From an uncultured Aliiroseovarius sp. (GTDB lineage Bacteria > Pseudomonadota > Alphaproteobacteria > Rhodobacterales > Rhodobacteraceae): a DNA stretch of 64,000 nt. The stretch spans positions 248,001 through 312,000 of the forward strand of contig NZ_CANLNB010000003.1 in NCBI RefSeq assembly GCF_947492455.1, given 5' to 3'. Numbering within the stretch: the first letter of the stretch is position 1; each line of letters begins with the position of its first letter. Of the stretch, positions 26,583 to 36,059 are shown piece after piece. A program made the translations under genes and the position numbers. The notes under the pieces were generated by a model. The model did no database searches. It was not told where the DNA came from and saw only the letters and a program-made list of their open reading frames with translations.

Positions 26583-27682
26583 GCGCCGCTTGGATCATCG
26601 CCGCCCGCCGCACAGCCGTCGTTCCGCGCGGTGGGGCATTTGCGGCGTTAGACATTCACGACCTCGCAGCACCTGTGATCCGCGATCTGTTGGCGCAGGC
26701 TGGGGTGGCGCCCGACGAAGTCGGCGAGGTGATTTTGGCCAACGCGTTGGGCGCGGGCGGCAATCCCGCGCGTGTCGCGGCCTTGGCGTCGGGCTTGCCC
26801 GAAACGGTAGGCGGCTTGACCATCGACCGCCAATGTTGCGGCGGGCTGGACGCGGTGATGCTTGCGCAGGCGATGATCTTGTCCGGCCAGCAGGAGGTTG
26901 TGATCGCGGGCGGGGCAGAGAGCTATTCGCGCCGTCCCCTGCGGTCCCGCACCTTCGCGGATGGGCGTGACCCGGAACCGTATGAGCAAGCCCAATTCAC
27001 CCCGTGGCCGGATCGCGATCCGGATATGGCCGAAGCCGCCGAGGCTTTGGCGCAGAAGCTGGGGATCACCCGGCAGACACAGGATGACTGGGCCGTGGCC
27101 AGCCATCAGGCGGCGTTGGAGGGCGTGCAATCGGATCAGATTGTGCCCGTGGCGGGGCAGGAGGCTGACGCGTTTACCCGAAAGCTCACCCCGCGTCTTT
27201 GTGCGCGCGCACCGGTGATCGCAGGCAGTGTCACCGCTGCCAATATGGCGGTCGCAGCCGACGGCGCGGCGTTCGTGCTGGTGGTCTCAGATCGCGTGGC
27301 GCGCAGGCTTTCGGCCCCGAAAGTCCGAATTGAGGCGGGGGCTAGCCTTGGCGGCACACCCGATTTGCCCGGCATCGCCCCGGTGGACGCGATCAAAGCA
27401 GTATTGGCGCGTACGGGGCGGATCCCAAACGACCTATCCATCGCCGAGATCATGGAGGCCTTCGCCGTCCAAGCCATCGCTTGTCAGGAGGGCGCGGGTG
27501 TGCCACGCGAGATCGTCAATCCGAACGGTGGCGCGCTTGCACGCGGGCATCCCATTGGAGCATCCGGTGCGATCTTGGCAGTGGGGCTGTATTATGAACT
27601 CTTGCGGCGGGGCGGGGCCGGCGTGGCCGCGATTGCCGCCGCGGGCGGTCTGGGCAGCGCGTTGGTGTTGTCTGCGCCTTAG
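26579..27682 (+). CDS. Thiolase-family protein lacking two conserved active-site residues
   Basis: This 367-residue protein has a thiolase fold of slightly short length. The nucleophile Cys is present (Cys86 in TIDRQCCGGLDAV), as is His324 in ARGHPIGASGA. The usual NEAF motif reads MEAF (Met292), and the C-terminal CxGGGxG motif reads AAAGGLG, with Ala353 where the second catalytic Cys should be. These residues normally form an oxyanion hole and supply acid/base chemistry for Claisen condensation and thiolysis. Activity is therefore probably altered, for example acyl transfer or decarboxylation-driven condensation. It is coupled to the adenylating enzyme by a 4-bp overlap and overlaps the convergent nitroreductase gene by 4 bp. 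Confidence 0.83.
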   Translation: MSAAWIIAARRTAVVPRGGAFAALDIHDLAAPVIRDLLAQAGVAPDEVGEVILANALGAGGNPARVAALASGLPETVGGLTIDRQCCGGLDAVMLAQAMILSGQQEVVIAGGAESYSRRPLRSRTFADGRDPEPYEQAQFTPWPDRDPDMAEAAEALAQKLGITRQTQDDWAVASHQAALEGVQSDQIVPVAGQEADAFTRKLTPRLCARAPVIAGSVTAANMAVAADGAAFVLVVSDRVARRLSAPKVRIEAGASLGGTPDLPGIAPVDAIKAVLARTGRIPNDLSIAEIMEAFAVQAIACQEGAGVPREIVNPNGGALARGHPIGASGAILAVGLYYELLRRGGAGVAAIAAAGGLGSALVLSAP

Positions 27683-28383
27683 TCGTCGAACCCGTGGAAA
27701 CTTGTGAACACCTCTAACGCGTCGCGTTCGGTGCGGAACTGGTTCACTGGCGCGGCTTCGTCCTTTTTACCGACGGCAATGCCACAGACGACCAGTTCGT
27801 CCTCGGGCAGGTTCAGGTGGTCGTGGACGATGTTCCCGTAGTTCGCCAGCGCGCCAATTCCCGTGGCGCCATAACCCAGATCCTCGGCCGCCAGCAGGAA
27901 AGTCATCAGCGACATGCCCAGATCCATGAAGCAGCCTTTGCCCATGCGCCGGTCTATGGTGGCGATCACGCCCACAGGCGCATCAAAGAAGGCATAGTTG
28001 CGCGCAAACTGTGCGCGCCGCCCGGCCACGTCCCGTTTCGCAATCCCCAGCGCTTGATACAGCGCGTATCCAGCCGCGCGTTGGCGGGCCTTTAGGTCGG
28101 CAGGCATCGGGATCGGGAAATAGGAATACTCGCTGACTGGCGGTTCGTTGCGCTCCAGCGCGTCGTGCAGGGCGCTGACCAGCCCATCCAAAGCATCACC
28201 TGTCAGAACGTGAAATTTTCCGGGTTGCAGATTGGCCCCGCTGGGGGCTTTCCGCGCGGCCTGACAGATCTTTTCCAGATCAGATTTGGCCACAGGATCC
28301 TTGGTAAAAGCGCGCACAGAATGGCGCTGCGACAGGAGGTCTTGGAACGAGCGTTGCATGAGCTGGGATGTGCCTTGCGCCAC
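27679..28383 (-). CDS. Nitroreductase-family FMN oxidoreductase
   Basis: This 234-residue NAD(P)H-dependent FMN flavoprotein has the family opening LLSQRHSVRAFTKDPV (residues 16-31), ARKAPSGANLQPGKFHVL, and the C-terminal GYGATGIGALANYG with FMN phosphate contacts. Length is normal. The natural substrate is not deducible. It ends inside the last codons of the convergent thiolase-like gene. Its upstream region includes a hairpin palindrome at 28487-28502. Confidence 0.88.
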   Translation of the reverse strand: MAQGTSQLMQRSFQDLLSQRHSVRAFTKDPVAKSDLEKICQAARKAPSGANLQPGKFHVLTGDALDGLVSALHDALERNEPPVSEYSYFPIPMPADLKARQRAAGYALYQALGIAKRDVAGRRAQFARNYAFFDAPVGVIATIDRRMGKGCFMDLGMSLMTFLLAAEDLGYGATGIGALANYGNIVHDHLNLPEDELVVCGIAVGKKDEAAPVNQFRTERDALEVFTSFHGFDD

Positions 28384-28763
28384 TGTGGCCTGTCAAGCAC
28401 AGGGTGAATCGCCTTTAGGCCGTTTTTTGCCGAGCATTTCCATATTGGATCCGAAAGTCACCATAAAACACCCGTAAGAGGCATCCATGCAGGGGGCTGC
28501 ATGTATCCCTGTGTCTGTCAAGATTTTACATTTTTCGGGGATGTGATTTACGGAATTAACAAGTGAAAACAATGCTAAAAACTTTCTAGGTTAAGAAAAA
28601 TAACAGAAATTCTCGACCTAGTTAAACTAATTTACACAAAATCTGTTGTTTAGATGTGATTAATCCGACAGTTTTCAAGGCAAGTTTGGGAATAAACCGT
28701 TTTGGGGACGTCCCGGCCCACGCGAACTGGTCGCGTTTGGAGGAAAATCTGGGAGGATCCTGA
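28384..28763. promoter_or_regulatory. AT-rich 380-bp control region upstream of acs
   Basis: This gene-free stretch separates the divergent nitroreductase and acs genes. It is distinctly AT-rich from about 28515 to 28680. It holds a perfect ATGCAG-GGGG-CTGCAT hairpin (28487-28502) and GATGTGATT twice (28540-28548 and 28653-28661), each followed by an A/T-rich CGGA or CCGA stretch. A long acs leader with several regulator sites is likely. I cannot place a convincing -10/-35. Confidence 0.45.
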
Positions 28764-30734
28764 ATGTCGTCGCAAGCTACGGCTGATAAGACCTATGCTC
28801 CGTCTGCGGAGTTTGTCTCGAATGCACATATCGATGCAGCTAAATACCAAGAGATGTATGCCGCATCCGTAAATGACCCTGATGCATTCTGGGCCGAGCA
28901 AATGACGCGTCTGACCTGGACCAAGACGCCGACCAAAATCAAAAACACCACTTTTGCGCACCCCGACGTGTCGATCAAATGGTTTGAAGATGGCGAACTG
29001 AACGTCTCGGCCAACTGTATCGACCGCCACCTCGAGACCCGTGGTGACCAGGTCGCGATCATCTGGGAATCAGACGATCCCAACCTTGATAAAAAGATCA
29101 CGTATAACGAGCTGCACGAGAACGTCTCGAAGCTGGCCAACGTGATGAAGGGCATGGGCGTCGGCAAAGGCGACCGCGTCATTCTGTATCTTCCGATGAT
29201 CCCTGAAGCATCGTACGCGATGCTGGCCTGTGCCCGCATCGGCGCGATCCACTCGATCGTCTTCGCCGGCTTCTCGCCGGAAGCACTGGCTGCCCGTGTT
29301 GAAGGCTGTGGTGCCTCGCTGGTGATCACCGCTGACGAAGCCCCCCGTGGTGGCCGCAACACGCCGCTGAAAACCAACGTGGATGCCGCTTTGGCGCACG
29401 GCGATCTGGGGTCGACCCCGGTTCTGGTGGTTGAGCGTACCGGTGGCGATGTGCCGATGGTAGACGGCCGCGACCATTCGTATTCGGCGCTGATGGCAGA
29501 CGCTTCGGCTGACTGCCCGCCCGAAACCATGAACGCAGAAGATCCGCTGTTCATCCTTTACACCTCGGGTTCGACCGGCCAGCCGAAAGGCGTTCAGCAC
29601 TGTACCGGTGGGTACCTGCTGTGGGCTGCAATGACCCACGAATACGTTTTCGACTATCATGAAGGCGACATCTACTGGTGTACCGCTGACGTGGGCTGGG
29701 TCACCGGCCACAGCTACATCGTCTATGGCCCGCTGGCCAACGGCGCGACCACACTGATGTTCGAAGGTGTTCCGACCTATCCGGATGCTGGCCGTTTCTG
29801 GGCCGTGTGTGAGAAGCACAAGGTGAACCAGTTCTACACCGCTCCGACCGCAATCCGTGCCCTGATGGCACGTGGCGAAGAGTTCGTGACCAAGTACGAT
29901 CTGAGCGACCTGAAGGTGCTGGGCACCGTGGGCGAGCCGATCAACCCTGAAGCCTGGAACTGGTACAACGACGTTGTCGGCAAAGGAAATTGCCCGATCG
30001 TTGACACCTGGTGGCAGACGGAAACCGGTGGTCACCTGCTGACCCCGCTGCCCGGCGCGACCGCAACCAAGCCCGGCTCGGCCACCACGCCTTTCTTCGG
30101 CGTCCAGCCTGTGATCCTCGAGCCGACCACCGGCGAAGAGATCAACGAGACCGAAGCCGAAGGCGTACTGTGCATGAAAGACAGCTGGCCCGGCCAGATG
30201 CGCACCGTCTATGGCGACCATGACCGCTTCGTGGCCACCTACTTTGCTGATTACAAAGGCTACTACTTCACCGGTGACGGCTGCCGCCGTGACGCGGATG
30301 GCTACTACTGGATCACCGGCCGTGTGGACGACGTGATCAACGTTTCGGGTCACCGCATGGGCACCGCCGAAGTGGAAAGCGCTCTGGTGGCACATGCCAA
30401 GGTTTCCGAAGCCGCTGTTGTTGGCTTCCCGCACGACATCAAGGGGCAGGGCATCTACTGCTACGTCACCCTGATGGACGGCGAAGAGTATACCGACGAT
30501 CTGAAGGTCGAACTGCGCAACTGGGTCCGTCAGGAAATCGGCCCGATCGCCAGCCCCGACCACATCCAGTGGGCCCCGGGCCTGCCGAAGACCCGTTCGG
30601 GCAAGATCATGCGCCGTATCCTGCGCAAGATCGCCGAGGACGATTTCGGTTCGCTGGGTGACACCTCAACCCTGGCCGATCCGTCGGTTGTGGACGACCT
30701 GATCGACAACCGCATGAACAAGGCGGGTGCATAA
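28764..30734 (+). CDS. acsA: Acetyl-CoA synthetase
   Basis: This AMP-forming enzyme makes acetyl-CoA from acetate, ATP and CoA, releasing AMP and pyrophosphate. It has 656 residues, normal length. Seen: the phosphate loop [58 protein letters not shown], and the C-terminal catalytic Lys in TRSGKIMRR, the usual site of inhibitory acetylation. A GGGAGGAT ribosome site precedes the ATG. It begins a run continuing into adk, a DUF4212/symporter pair and regulatory-looking genes, so the locus serves acetate uptake and activation. Confidence 0.96.
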   Translation: MSSQATADKTYAPSAEFVSNAHIDAAKYQEMYAASVNDPDAFWAEQMTRLTWTKTPTKIKNTTFAHPDVSIKWFEDGELNVSANCIDRHLETRGDQVAIIWESDDPNLDKKITYNELHENVSKLANVMKGMGVGKGDRVILYLPMIPEASYAMLACARIGAIHSIVFAGFSPEALAARVEGCGASLVITADEAPRGGRNTPLKTNVDAALAHGDLGSTPVLVVERTGGDVPMVDGRDHSYSALMADASADCPPETMNAEDPLFILYTSGSTGQPKGVQHCTGGYLLWAAMTHEYVFDYHEGDIYWCTADVGWVTGHSYIVYGPLANGATTLMFEGVPTYPDAGRFWAVCEKHKVNQFYTAPTAIRALMARGEEFVTKYDLSDLKVLGTVGEPINPEAWNWYNDVVGKGNCPIVDTWWQTETGGHLLTPLPGATATKPGSATTPFFGVQPVILEPTTGEEINETEAEGVLCMKDSWPGQMRTVYGDHDRFVATYFADYKGYYFTGDGCRRDADGYYWITGRVDDVINVSGHRMGTAEVESALVAHAKVSEAAVVGFPHDIKGQGIYCYVTLMDGEEYTDDLKVELRNWVRQEIGPIASPDHIQWAPGLPKTRSGKIMRRILRKIAEDDFGSLGDTSTLADPSVVDDLIDNRMNKAGA

Positions 30735-31417
30735 TGGACGCAGCGACAACGACCGCCGCCCCTGTTCTGATCCTTCTCGGCCCTCCGGGCGCCGGGAAGG
30801 GCACTCAGGCCCGAATGCTGGAAGACAAGTTTGGACTTGTTCAGCTTTCGACAGGAGATCTTTTGCGCGCAGCAGTCGCAGCAGGGACCGAAGCGGGCCT
30901 TGCTGCAAAAGCCGTTATGGAAGCCGGTGAACTGGTCTCGGATGAGATCGTGATCAACATCCTGCGTGACCGTCTGGCAGATGCCGACTGCGCCAAGGGT
31001 GTGATCCTTGACGGTTTCCCCCGCACCACCGTTCAGGCCGAGGCGCTGGACGCCCTGCTTGCGGAAAGCGGACAAAAAATCAACGCAGCCATCAGCCTTG
31101 AAGTCGATGACGCTGCAATGGTGACCCGCATTTCGGGCCGTTACACCTGTGGCGGTTGCGGTGAAGGGTATCACGACGAGTTTAAGCAGCCCGCGAAAGA
31201 CGGCGTCTGCGACAAATGCGGCGGCACGGACATGAAACGCCGGGCCGACGATAACGCCGAAACCGTGGGAAGCCGCCTTGTGGCCTACCACGCACAAACG
31301 GCACCGCTCATTGCCTACTACGGGGGCAAGGGCAGCTTGCAGAAGGTCGATGCCATGAAGGCTATCGATACCATTGCAGGTGACCTTAATGAGATCGTTC
31401 AGGAAGCGGTCGCATAA
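30734..31417 (+). CDS. adk: Adenylate kinase, Zn-lid type, in the acs operon
   Basis: This 227-residue kinase interconverts AMP + ATP and 2 ADP. Seen: the P-loop GPPGAGKGT (16-24), DGFPRT, and a long LID with four Cys (139, 142, 159, 162; CGGCG and CDKCGG), which fits a Zn-bearing lid. Its ATG shares one base with the acs stop codon. In alphaproteobacteria the housekeeping adk usually lies in the ribosomal-protein spc operon. This is therefore probably an additional copy dedicated to removing the AMP made by Acs. That it is a second copy is inferred. Confidence 0.94.
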   Translation: MDAATTTAAPVLILLGPPGAGKGTQARMLEDKFGLVQLSTGDLLRAAVAAGTEAGLAAKAVMEAGELVSDEIVINILRDRLADADCAKGVILDGFPRTTVQAEALDALLAESGQKINAAISLEVDDAAMVTRISGRYTCGGCGEGYHDEFKQPAKDGVCDKCGGTDMKRRADDNAETVGSRLVAYHAQTAPLIAYYGGKGSLQKVDAMKAIDTIAGDLNEIVQEAVA

Positions 31418-31480
31418 GAAAGGGAAGGGCGGGGGCGCGTGTGTGACCCCGTTGGAGGAACTTCAGAGGGAGGAGGCTTC

Positions 31481-31741
31481 ATGGCCGATAACTCACAAAA
31501 CGACGCATATTGGTCCGCCAATTTGCGCATCATCAAGATCAGCCTAGTAATTTGGGCGATCGTTTCATTTGGATTCGGCATTCTGCTGCGCCCGATGCTT
31601 TCCGGCATCGCCGTCGGCGGAACCGATCTTGGTTTCTGGTTCGCACAGCAAGGTTCGATCATCGTCTTCTTGATTTTGATCTTCAACTACGCAATGCGCA
31701 TGAACAAACTCGACCGTGACCACGGCGTAGACGAAGAATAA
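31481..31741 (+). CDS. DUF4212 small subunit of a sodium:solute symporter
   Basis: This 86-residue protein with two TM segments (about residues 18-40 and 52-75) begins at 31481 after GGGAGGAGGC. A cytosolic start (SQNDAYWSANLRIIK) followed by TMs is typical of DUF4212. It lies 15 nt before the large symporter gene, the usual pairing. It is probably needed for assembly or activity of the transporter. Confidence 0.9.
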   Translation: MADNSQNDAYWSANLRIIKISLVIWAIVSFGFGILLRPMLSGIAVGGTDLGFWFAQQGSIIVFLILIFNYAMRMNKLDRDHGVDEE

Positions 31742-31756
31742 AGGGGCCAGAAACAG

Positions 31757-33544
31757 ATGGATCAGTTTACGATCAACCTGCTGTTTGTGGGTGCGAGCTT
31801 CGCACTTTACATCGGCATCGCAATCTGGGCCCGTGCGGGCTCGACTTCGGAATTCTACGCCGCTGGGCGTGGTGTTCACCCGGTCACCAACGGTATGGCG
31901 ACGGCTGCTGACTGGATGTCGGCTGCATCGTTCATTTCGATGGCTGGCCTTATCGCCTTTACCGGTTACGACAACTCGTCGTTCCTGATGGGCTGGACCG
32001 GCGGCTACGTGCTGCTGGCACTGCTGCTTGCGCCTTACCTGCGTAAGTTCGGCAAGTTCACCGTGTCGGAATTCATCGGTGACCGCTTCTACTCGCAGAC
32101 TGCCCGTATCGTGGCTGTTGTCTGCTTGATTGTGGCCTCGACCACCTACGTTATCGGTCAGATGACCGGCGTTGGTGTTGCGTTTGGTCGCTTCCTGGAA
32201 GTGGACAACACAACCGGTCTGTTCATCGGTGCTGCTGTTGTATTCGCCTACGCCGTTTTCGGCGGCATGAAGGGTGTTACCTACACGCAGGTTGCTCAGT
32301 ACTGCGTACTGATCACTGCTTACACCATTCCGGCAATCTTCATCTCGCTGCAGCTGACTGGCAACCCGATCCCGGCCCTGGGCCTGTTCGGCGAGCACGC
32401 AGCTTCGGGCGAGCCTCTGCTGGCGAAACTGGACGCAATCGTGACCGAACTTGGCTTCAACGAGTACACTGCTCACCACGCCGACACGTTCAACATGGTT
32501 CTGTTCACCCTGTCGCTGATGATCGGTACTGCTGGTCTGCCGCACGTAATCATGCGCTTCTTCACCGTGCCTAAAGTATCGGACGCCCGTTGGTCGGCCG
32601 GTTGGACCCTGGTGTTCATCGCTCTGCTGTACCTGACTGCTCCGGCTGTTGGTGCAATGGCTCGCCTGAACATCTCGGAAATGATGTGGCCGAATGGTGG
32701 CGTCAATGGTGAAGCTGTGACTGTTCAGCAGATCGAGAACGAAGATCGTTACGACTGGATGAAGACGTGGCAGAAAACTGGTCTTCTGAACTGGGAAGAC
32801 AAGAACGGCGACGGCAAGATCCAGTACTACAACGACAAGTCCGCAGCTATGCAAGAAATGGCCGCTGAAAAAGGCTGGACCGGTAACGAGCTGACCAAGT
32901 TCAACCGCGACATCCTGGTTCTGGCCAACCCCGAAATCGCCAACCTGCCGGGTTGGGTAATCGGTCTGGTTGCTGCTGGTGGTCTGGCTGCTGCGCTTTC
33001 GACGGCTGCTGGTCTGCTTCTGGCGATCTCGTCGGCTGTATCGCACGACCTTATCAAAGGTGCGATCAACCCGCAGATCTCGGAAAAAGGCGAACTGATG
33101 TCGGCACGTGTGGCGATGGCAGTAGCAATTGTTGTAGCTACCTATCTGGGTCTCAACCCTCCGGGCTTCGCAGCACAAACCGTGGCACTTGCCTTCGGTC
33201 TGGCCGCCGCGTCGATCTTCCCGGCTCTGATGATGGGTATCTTCTCGACCAAAGTGAACAACACTGGCGCCGTTGCTGGCATGATCGCGGGTATCACCGT
33301 TACCCTGATCTACATCTTCCTGCACAAAGGCTGGTTCTTCATCCCGGGCACCAACAGCTTCTCGGACGCTGATCCGCTTCTGGGCACCGTTAAGTCGACC
33401 TCGTTCGGCGCAATTGGTGCGGCGATCAACTTCGCTGTTGCTTACACCGTGTCGGGCATGACCAAGCCTCTGCCGGCTGAGATCAAAGCTCTGGTTGAAT
33501 CGGTTCGCGTACCGCGCGGCGCCGGTGCAGCTCAGAACAAATAA
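31757..33544 (+). CDS. Sodium:solute symporter, acetate-type (ActP-related, DUF4212 partner)
   Basis: This 595-residue, 13-TM SSS-family permease has FYAAGRGVHPVTNGMATAADWMSAASFI, the family's substrate/Na+ region. It differs from E. coli ActP in a hydrophilic insert of about 90 residues (about 310-400) between TMs. The insert contains an EF-hand-like loop (DKNGDGKIQYYN, residues 348-359). The acs/adk context strongly suggests acetate or a related short carboxylate. The last gene of its transcript may be this one, as a good hairpin with TTTT follows. Confidence 0.9.
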   Translation: MDQFTINLLFVGASFALYIGIAIWARAGSTSEFYAAGRGVHPVTNGMATAADWMSAASFISMAGLIAFTGYDNSSFLMGWTGGYVLLALLLAPYLRKFGKFTVSEFIGDRFYSQTARIVAVVCLIVASTTYVIGQMTGVGVAFGRFLEVDNTTGLFIGAAVVFAYAVFGGMKGVTYTQVAQYCVLITAYTIPAIFISLQLTGNPIPALGLFGEHAASGEPLLAKLDAIVTELGFNEYTAHHADTFNMVLFTLSLMIGTAGLPHVIMRFFTVPKVSDARWSAGWTLVFIALLYLTAPAVGAMARLNISEMMWPNGGVNGEAVTVQQIENEDRYDWMKTWQKTGLLNWEDKNGDGKIQYYNDKSAAMQEMAAEKGWTGNELTKFNRDILVLANPEIANLPGWVIGLVAAGGLAAALSTAAGLLLAISSAVSHDLIKGAINPQISEKGELMSARVAMAVAIVVATYLGLNPPGFAAQTVALAFGLAAASIFPALMMGIFSTKVNNTGAVAGMIAGITVTLIYIFLHKGWFFIPGTNSFSDADPLLGTVKSTSFGAIGAAINFAVAYTVSGMTKPLPAEIKALVESVRVPRGAGAAQNK

Positions 33545-33551
33545 ATGGCTC

Positions 33552-33587
33552 GGGCGGGTGGCCCTCTGCGTCGACCCGCCCCCTTTT
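33552..33587 (+). terminator. Terminator after the symporter gene
   Basis: GGGCGGGT (33552-33559) pairs with ACCCGCCC (33574-33581) and CCTTTT follows. A second GC-rich stem lies just downstream (about 33595-33622). Read-through could still feed the genes from 33647. Confidence 0.7.
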
Positions 33588-33646
33588 AAATTTGTCCCGT
33601 CCGGTGTTCTATCGGGCGGGATTAACTTTTGAAGAAGGCAGCGAAT

Positions 33647-35482
33647 ATGCCCCTGAGCCAAGATCAGATTTTCCGATTTCTGAAATCCGTTCACCCCTAT
33701 GACGCCCTAAACGCTGATGTGGTCGAAAGACTGGTGCCGACGCTTCAAGCGCGCGCCGTACCCGCAGGCGAAAGCGTCTATGATTTCGGAGATGACCTGC
33801 CCGGCGTGTTCATCATCCACGAGGGCGAGGTCGAGGTCAGTGACGAGAACGGCTCGGTCGTGTCGCATCTTGGGCTGCGCAACTCTTTTGGCGAACGCGG
33901 GCTCTTGCGGGAAGGCAAGGCTGTGACCTCGGCGCAAGCCGTCACGGACACCACGCTGCTGATCCTGCCCGTGGACCAATTCCACGCGCTGATCGCCGCA
34001 GAAGACAAGGTTAAACGGTTCTTCGATCGCTCGCGCGCGGATCGGAACAACAAGCAGGACCAGCAGGACCTCGCGACCACGCAGGTGGATACGCTGATGG
34101 CTGCCAACCCGGTGACCTGCACCCCTGCGACCTCGGTGCAAGACGCCGCGATCCTGATGCGCGACCGTCGCGTGTCGTCGCTGTGTATCACCGAAGGCGA
34201 TGCCCTGACCGGGATCCTGACCACCCGCGACATGTCTGGCAAAGTGCTGGCCGCAGCCCTGCCCGTAGACACACCCGTGTCGCAGATCATGACACCCAAC
34301 CCCATCACGCTTGCCCCGTCCGCCATTGGTTCGGACGTGCTGCACATCATGATGGAGCGCCGCATCGGCCATGTGCCAATCGTCGAAGGTGGCAAGCTGG
34401 TTGGCATCGTCAGCCAGACAGACCTGACCCGCTTCCAAGCCGTAAGCTCGGCCGAGCTGGTGCGCGAGATCGCACAGGCCAACACGCCGGAGGAAATGCG
34501 CGAGGTGACAGAACGCATCCCGCAGCTTCTGGTCCAACTGGTCGCTGGGGGGCGCCCGCATCAGGTGGTCACCCGCCTGATCACAGACATCGCCGACACC
34601 TGCACCCGCCGCCTGCTGGCTTTGGGCGAGGCCAAGCTGGGTCCGGCGCCGGTGCCCTATCTGTGGGCCGCCTGTGGATCGCAGGGCCGCCAGGAACAGA
34701 CCGGCGTTTCCGATCAAGATAACTGCATGATTTTGCACGACGATGTGACGGACGCAGATCGCGACGGATACTTTACCGAGCTGGCCAAGTTCGTCTGTGA
34801 CGGGCTGGATGTTTGCGGCTATTTCTATTGCCCCGGCGATATGATGGCGACCAACCCGCGCTGGTGTCAGCCGCTGAAGGTTTGGAAAGACTATTTCGAC
34901 GGCTGGATCGCCAAGCCAAGCCCGGAAGCGCAGATGCTGGCCTCGGTCATGTTCGATCTGCGGGCGATCTCGGGGGATGAAAGCCTGTTTGAAGGGCTTC
35001 AGAAAGACACGCTGAAAATGGCAGCGAATAACTCGATCTTCGTGGCGCATATGGTGTCGAACTCGTTGAAGCACACACCGCCGCTGGGCCTTCTGCGCGG
35101 CTTCGCCACGATCCGTTCGGGCGAGCATAAGAACCAGCTGGATATGAAGCATAACGGCGTTGTGCCGATCGTTGATCTGGGCCGCGTCTATGCCCTGCAG
35201 GGCGAACTGACCGAGGCCAACACACGCGCGCGTCTGGAAGCTGCCATTCACGCCGGTGGCCTCAGCCAATCGGGCGGGCAGGATCTGCTGGACGCCTATG
35301 ACCTGATTGCCGACACGCGGCTGGAACATCAGGTTGCCGAAGTCAAAGCCGGTGGCAAGCCGGACAATTATCTGTCGCCCTCGGACCTGTCCGAGTTTGA
35401 ACGCAGCCACCTGCGCGATGCCTTTGTTGTGGTGAAATCCATGCAAAGCTCGATCGGGCATGGGCGCGGGATGCTGGGCTAA
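33647..35482 (+). CDS. cNMP-binding, CBS-pair, DUF294 nucleotidyltransferase-like protein
   Basis: The ATG at 33647 fits GAAGAAGG better than the TTG six codons upstream, and gives 611 residues. Domains in order: a cyclic-nucleotide-binding beta-roll (about 10-120, GVFIIHEGEVEVSDENG, SFGERGLLREG), two CBS motifs (about 145-265, VDTLMAANPVTCTP and VSQIMTPNPIT), and a GlnD-like nucleotidyltransferase core with GSQGRQE at 344-350 and SDQD at 355-358. These are the metal and nucleotide residues of an active fold. A helical C-terminal DUF294_C region follows. CBS pairs often bind AMP or ATP, which fits next to acs and adk. The target of any nucleotidylation is unknown. Confidence 0.88.
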   Translation: MPLSQDQIFRFLKSVHPYDALNADVVERLVPTLQARAVPAGESVYDFGDDLPGVFIIHEGEVEVSDENGSVVSHLGLRNSFGERGLLREGKAVTSAQAVTDTTLLILPVDQFHALIAAEDKVKRFFDRSRADRNNKQDQQDLATTQVDTLMAANPVTCTPATSVQDAAILMRDRRVSSLCITEGDALTGILTTRDMSGKVLAAALPVDTPVSQIMTPNPITLAPSAIGSDVLHIMMERRIGHVPIVEGGKLVGIVSQTDLTRFQAVSSAELVREIAQANTPEEMREVTERIPQLLVQLVAGGRPHQVVTRLITDIADTCTRRLLALGEAKLGPAPVPYLWAACGSQGRQEQTGVSDQDNCMILHDDVTDADRDGYFTELAKFVCDGLDVCGYFYCPGDMMATNPRWCQPLKVWKDYFDGWIAKPSPEAQMLASVMFDLRAISGDESLFEGLQKDTLKMAANNSIFVAHMVSNSLKHTPPLGLLRGFATIRSGEHKNQLDMKHNGVVPIVDLGRVYALQGELTEANTRARLEAAIHAGGLSQSGGQDLLDAYDLIADTRLEHQVAEVKAGGKPDNYLSPSDLSEFERSHLRDAFVVVKSMQSSIGHGRGMLG

Positions 35483-35532
35483 AACAGGTCAGAACAGGCC
35501 GAAACGGGCCAAACGGGTAGGGAGGAAACCGA

Positions 35533-36057
35533 ATGTTCTTTGAGATGGTCGCCACACTGGTGTCAGGTTTTGCAGGCGCAGGTGTGGTGCTGCTTTTGAA
35601 CAAGATCAGCGGCGGTCGGCTGCCGAAATGGGCTATGCCCGTCGGCGCCGGTCTTGCGATGATCATCACCACGATCGCCAACGAATACGCGTGGTATGAC
35701 CGCACGCAAGAGACACTGCCCGAGGGCATGGAAGTCATTCAAACGGTCGAAAACAAAGCGATTTATCGCCCGTGGACCTATGTAAAACCCTTCACCGAAC
35801 GGTTTATCGCTCTGGATGAACCATCCCTGCGGACCCACGACGCACGCCCAGAGATGCGCATGGTGGACGTCTATTTCTTTGGCCGTTGGTCCGCGCCGGA
35901 AAAGATGGTCATGCTGGCTGATTGCGATGCGGGACGACGTGCCCCCTTGATCGATGGCGTGTCCTTTGACGCTGACGGAGAGATCACTGGCGTCGATTGG
36001 TTCGCCCCGGGCGAGGGGGATCCGCTGGTCACGGCAATCTGTAAACTGGAGGTATAG
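35533..36057 (+). CDS. Small membrane-anchored conserved protein, unknown function
   Basis: This 174-residue protein has two N-terminal hydrophobic segments (about 5-22 and 32-52) and a soluble C-terminal part (MRMVDVYFFGRWSAPEKMVMLADCDAGRRAPLIDGVSF). A TAGGGAGGAAACC ribosome site precedes the start. I recognise no family. It sits between the nucleotidyltransferase-like and the membrane exonuclease genes, with 50 nt before it and 2 nt after it, so it is probably part of the same system. Confidence 0.75.
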   Translation: MFFEMVATLVSGFAGAGVVLLLNKISGGRLPKWAMPVGAGLAMIITTIANEYAWYDRTQETLPEGMEVIQTVENKAIYRPWTYVKPFTERFIALDEPSLRTHDARPEMRMVDVYFFGRWSAPEKMVMLADCDAGRRAPLIDGVSFDADGEITGVDWFAPGEGDPLVTAICKLEV

Positions 36058-36059
36058 TC

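Noticed and set aside
31565-35461. Very long minus-strand open frames opposite the symporter and nucleotidyltransferase genes
   Set aside because: They mirror strongly conserved plus-strand genes and have no domain motif or ribosome site.
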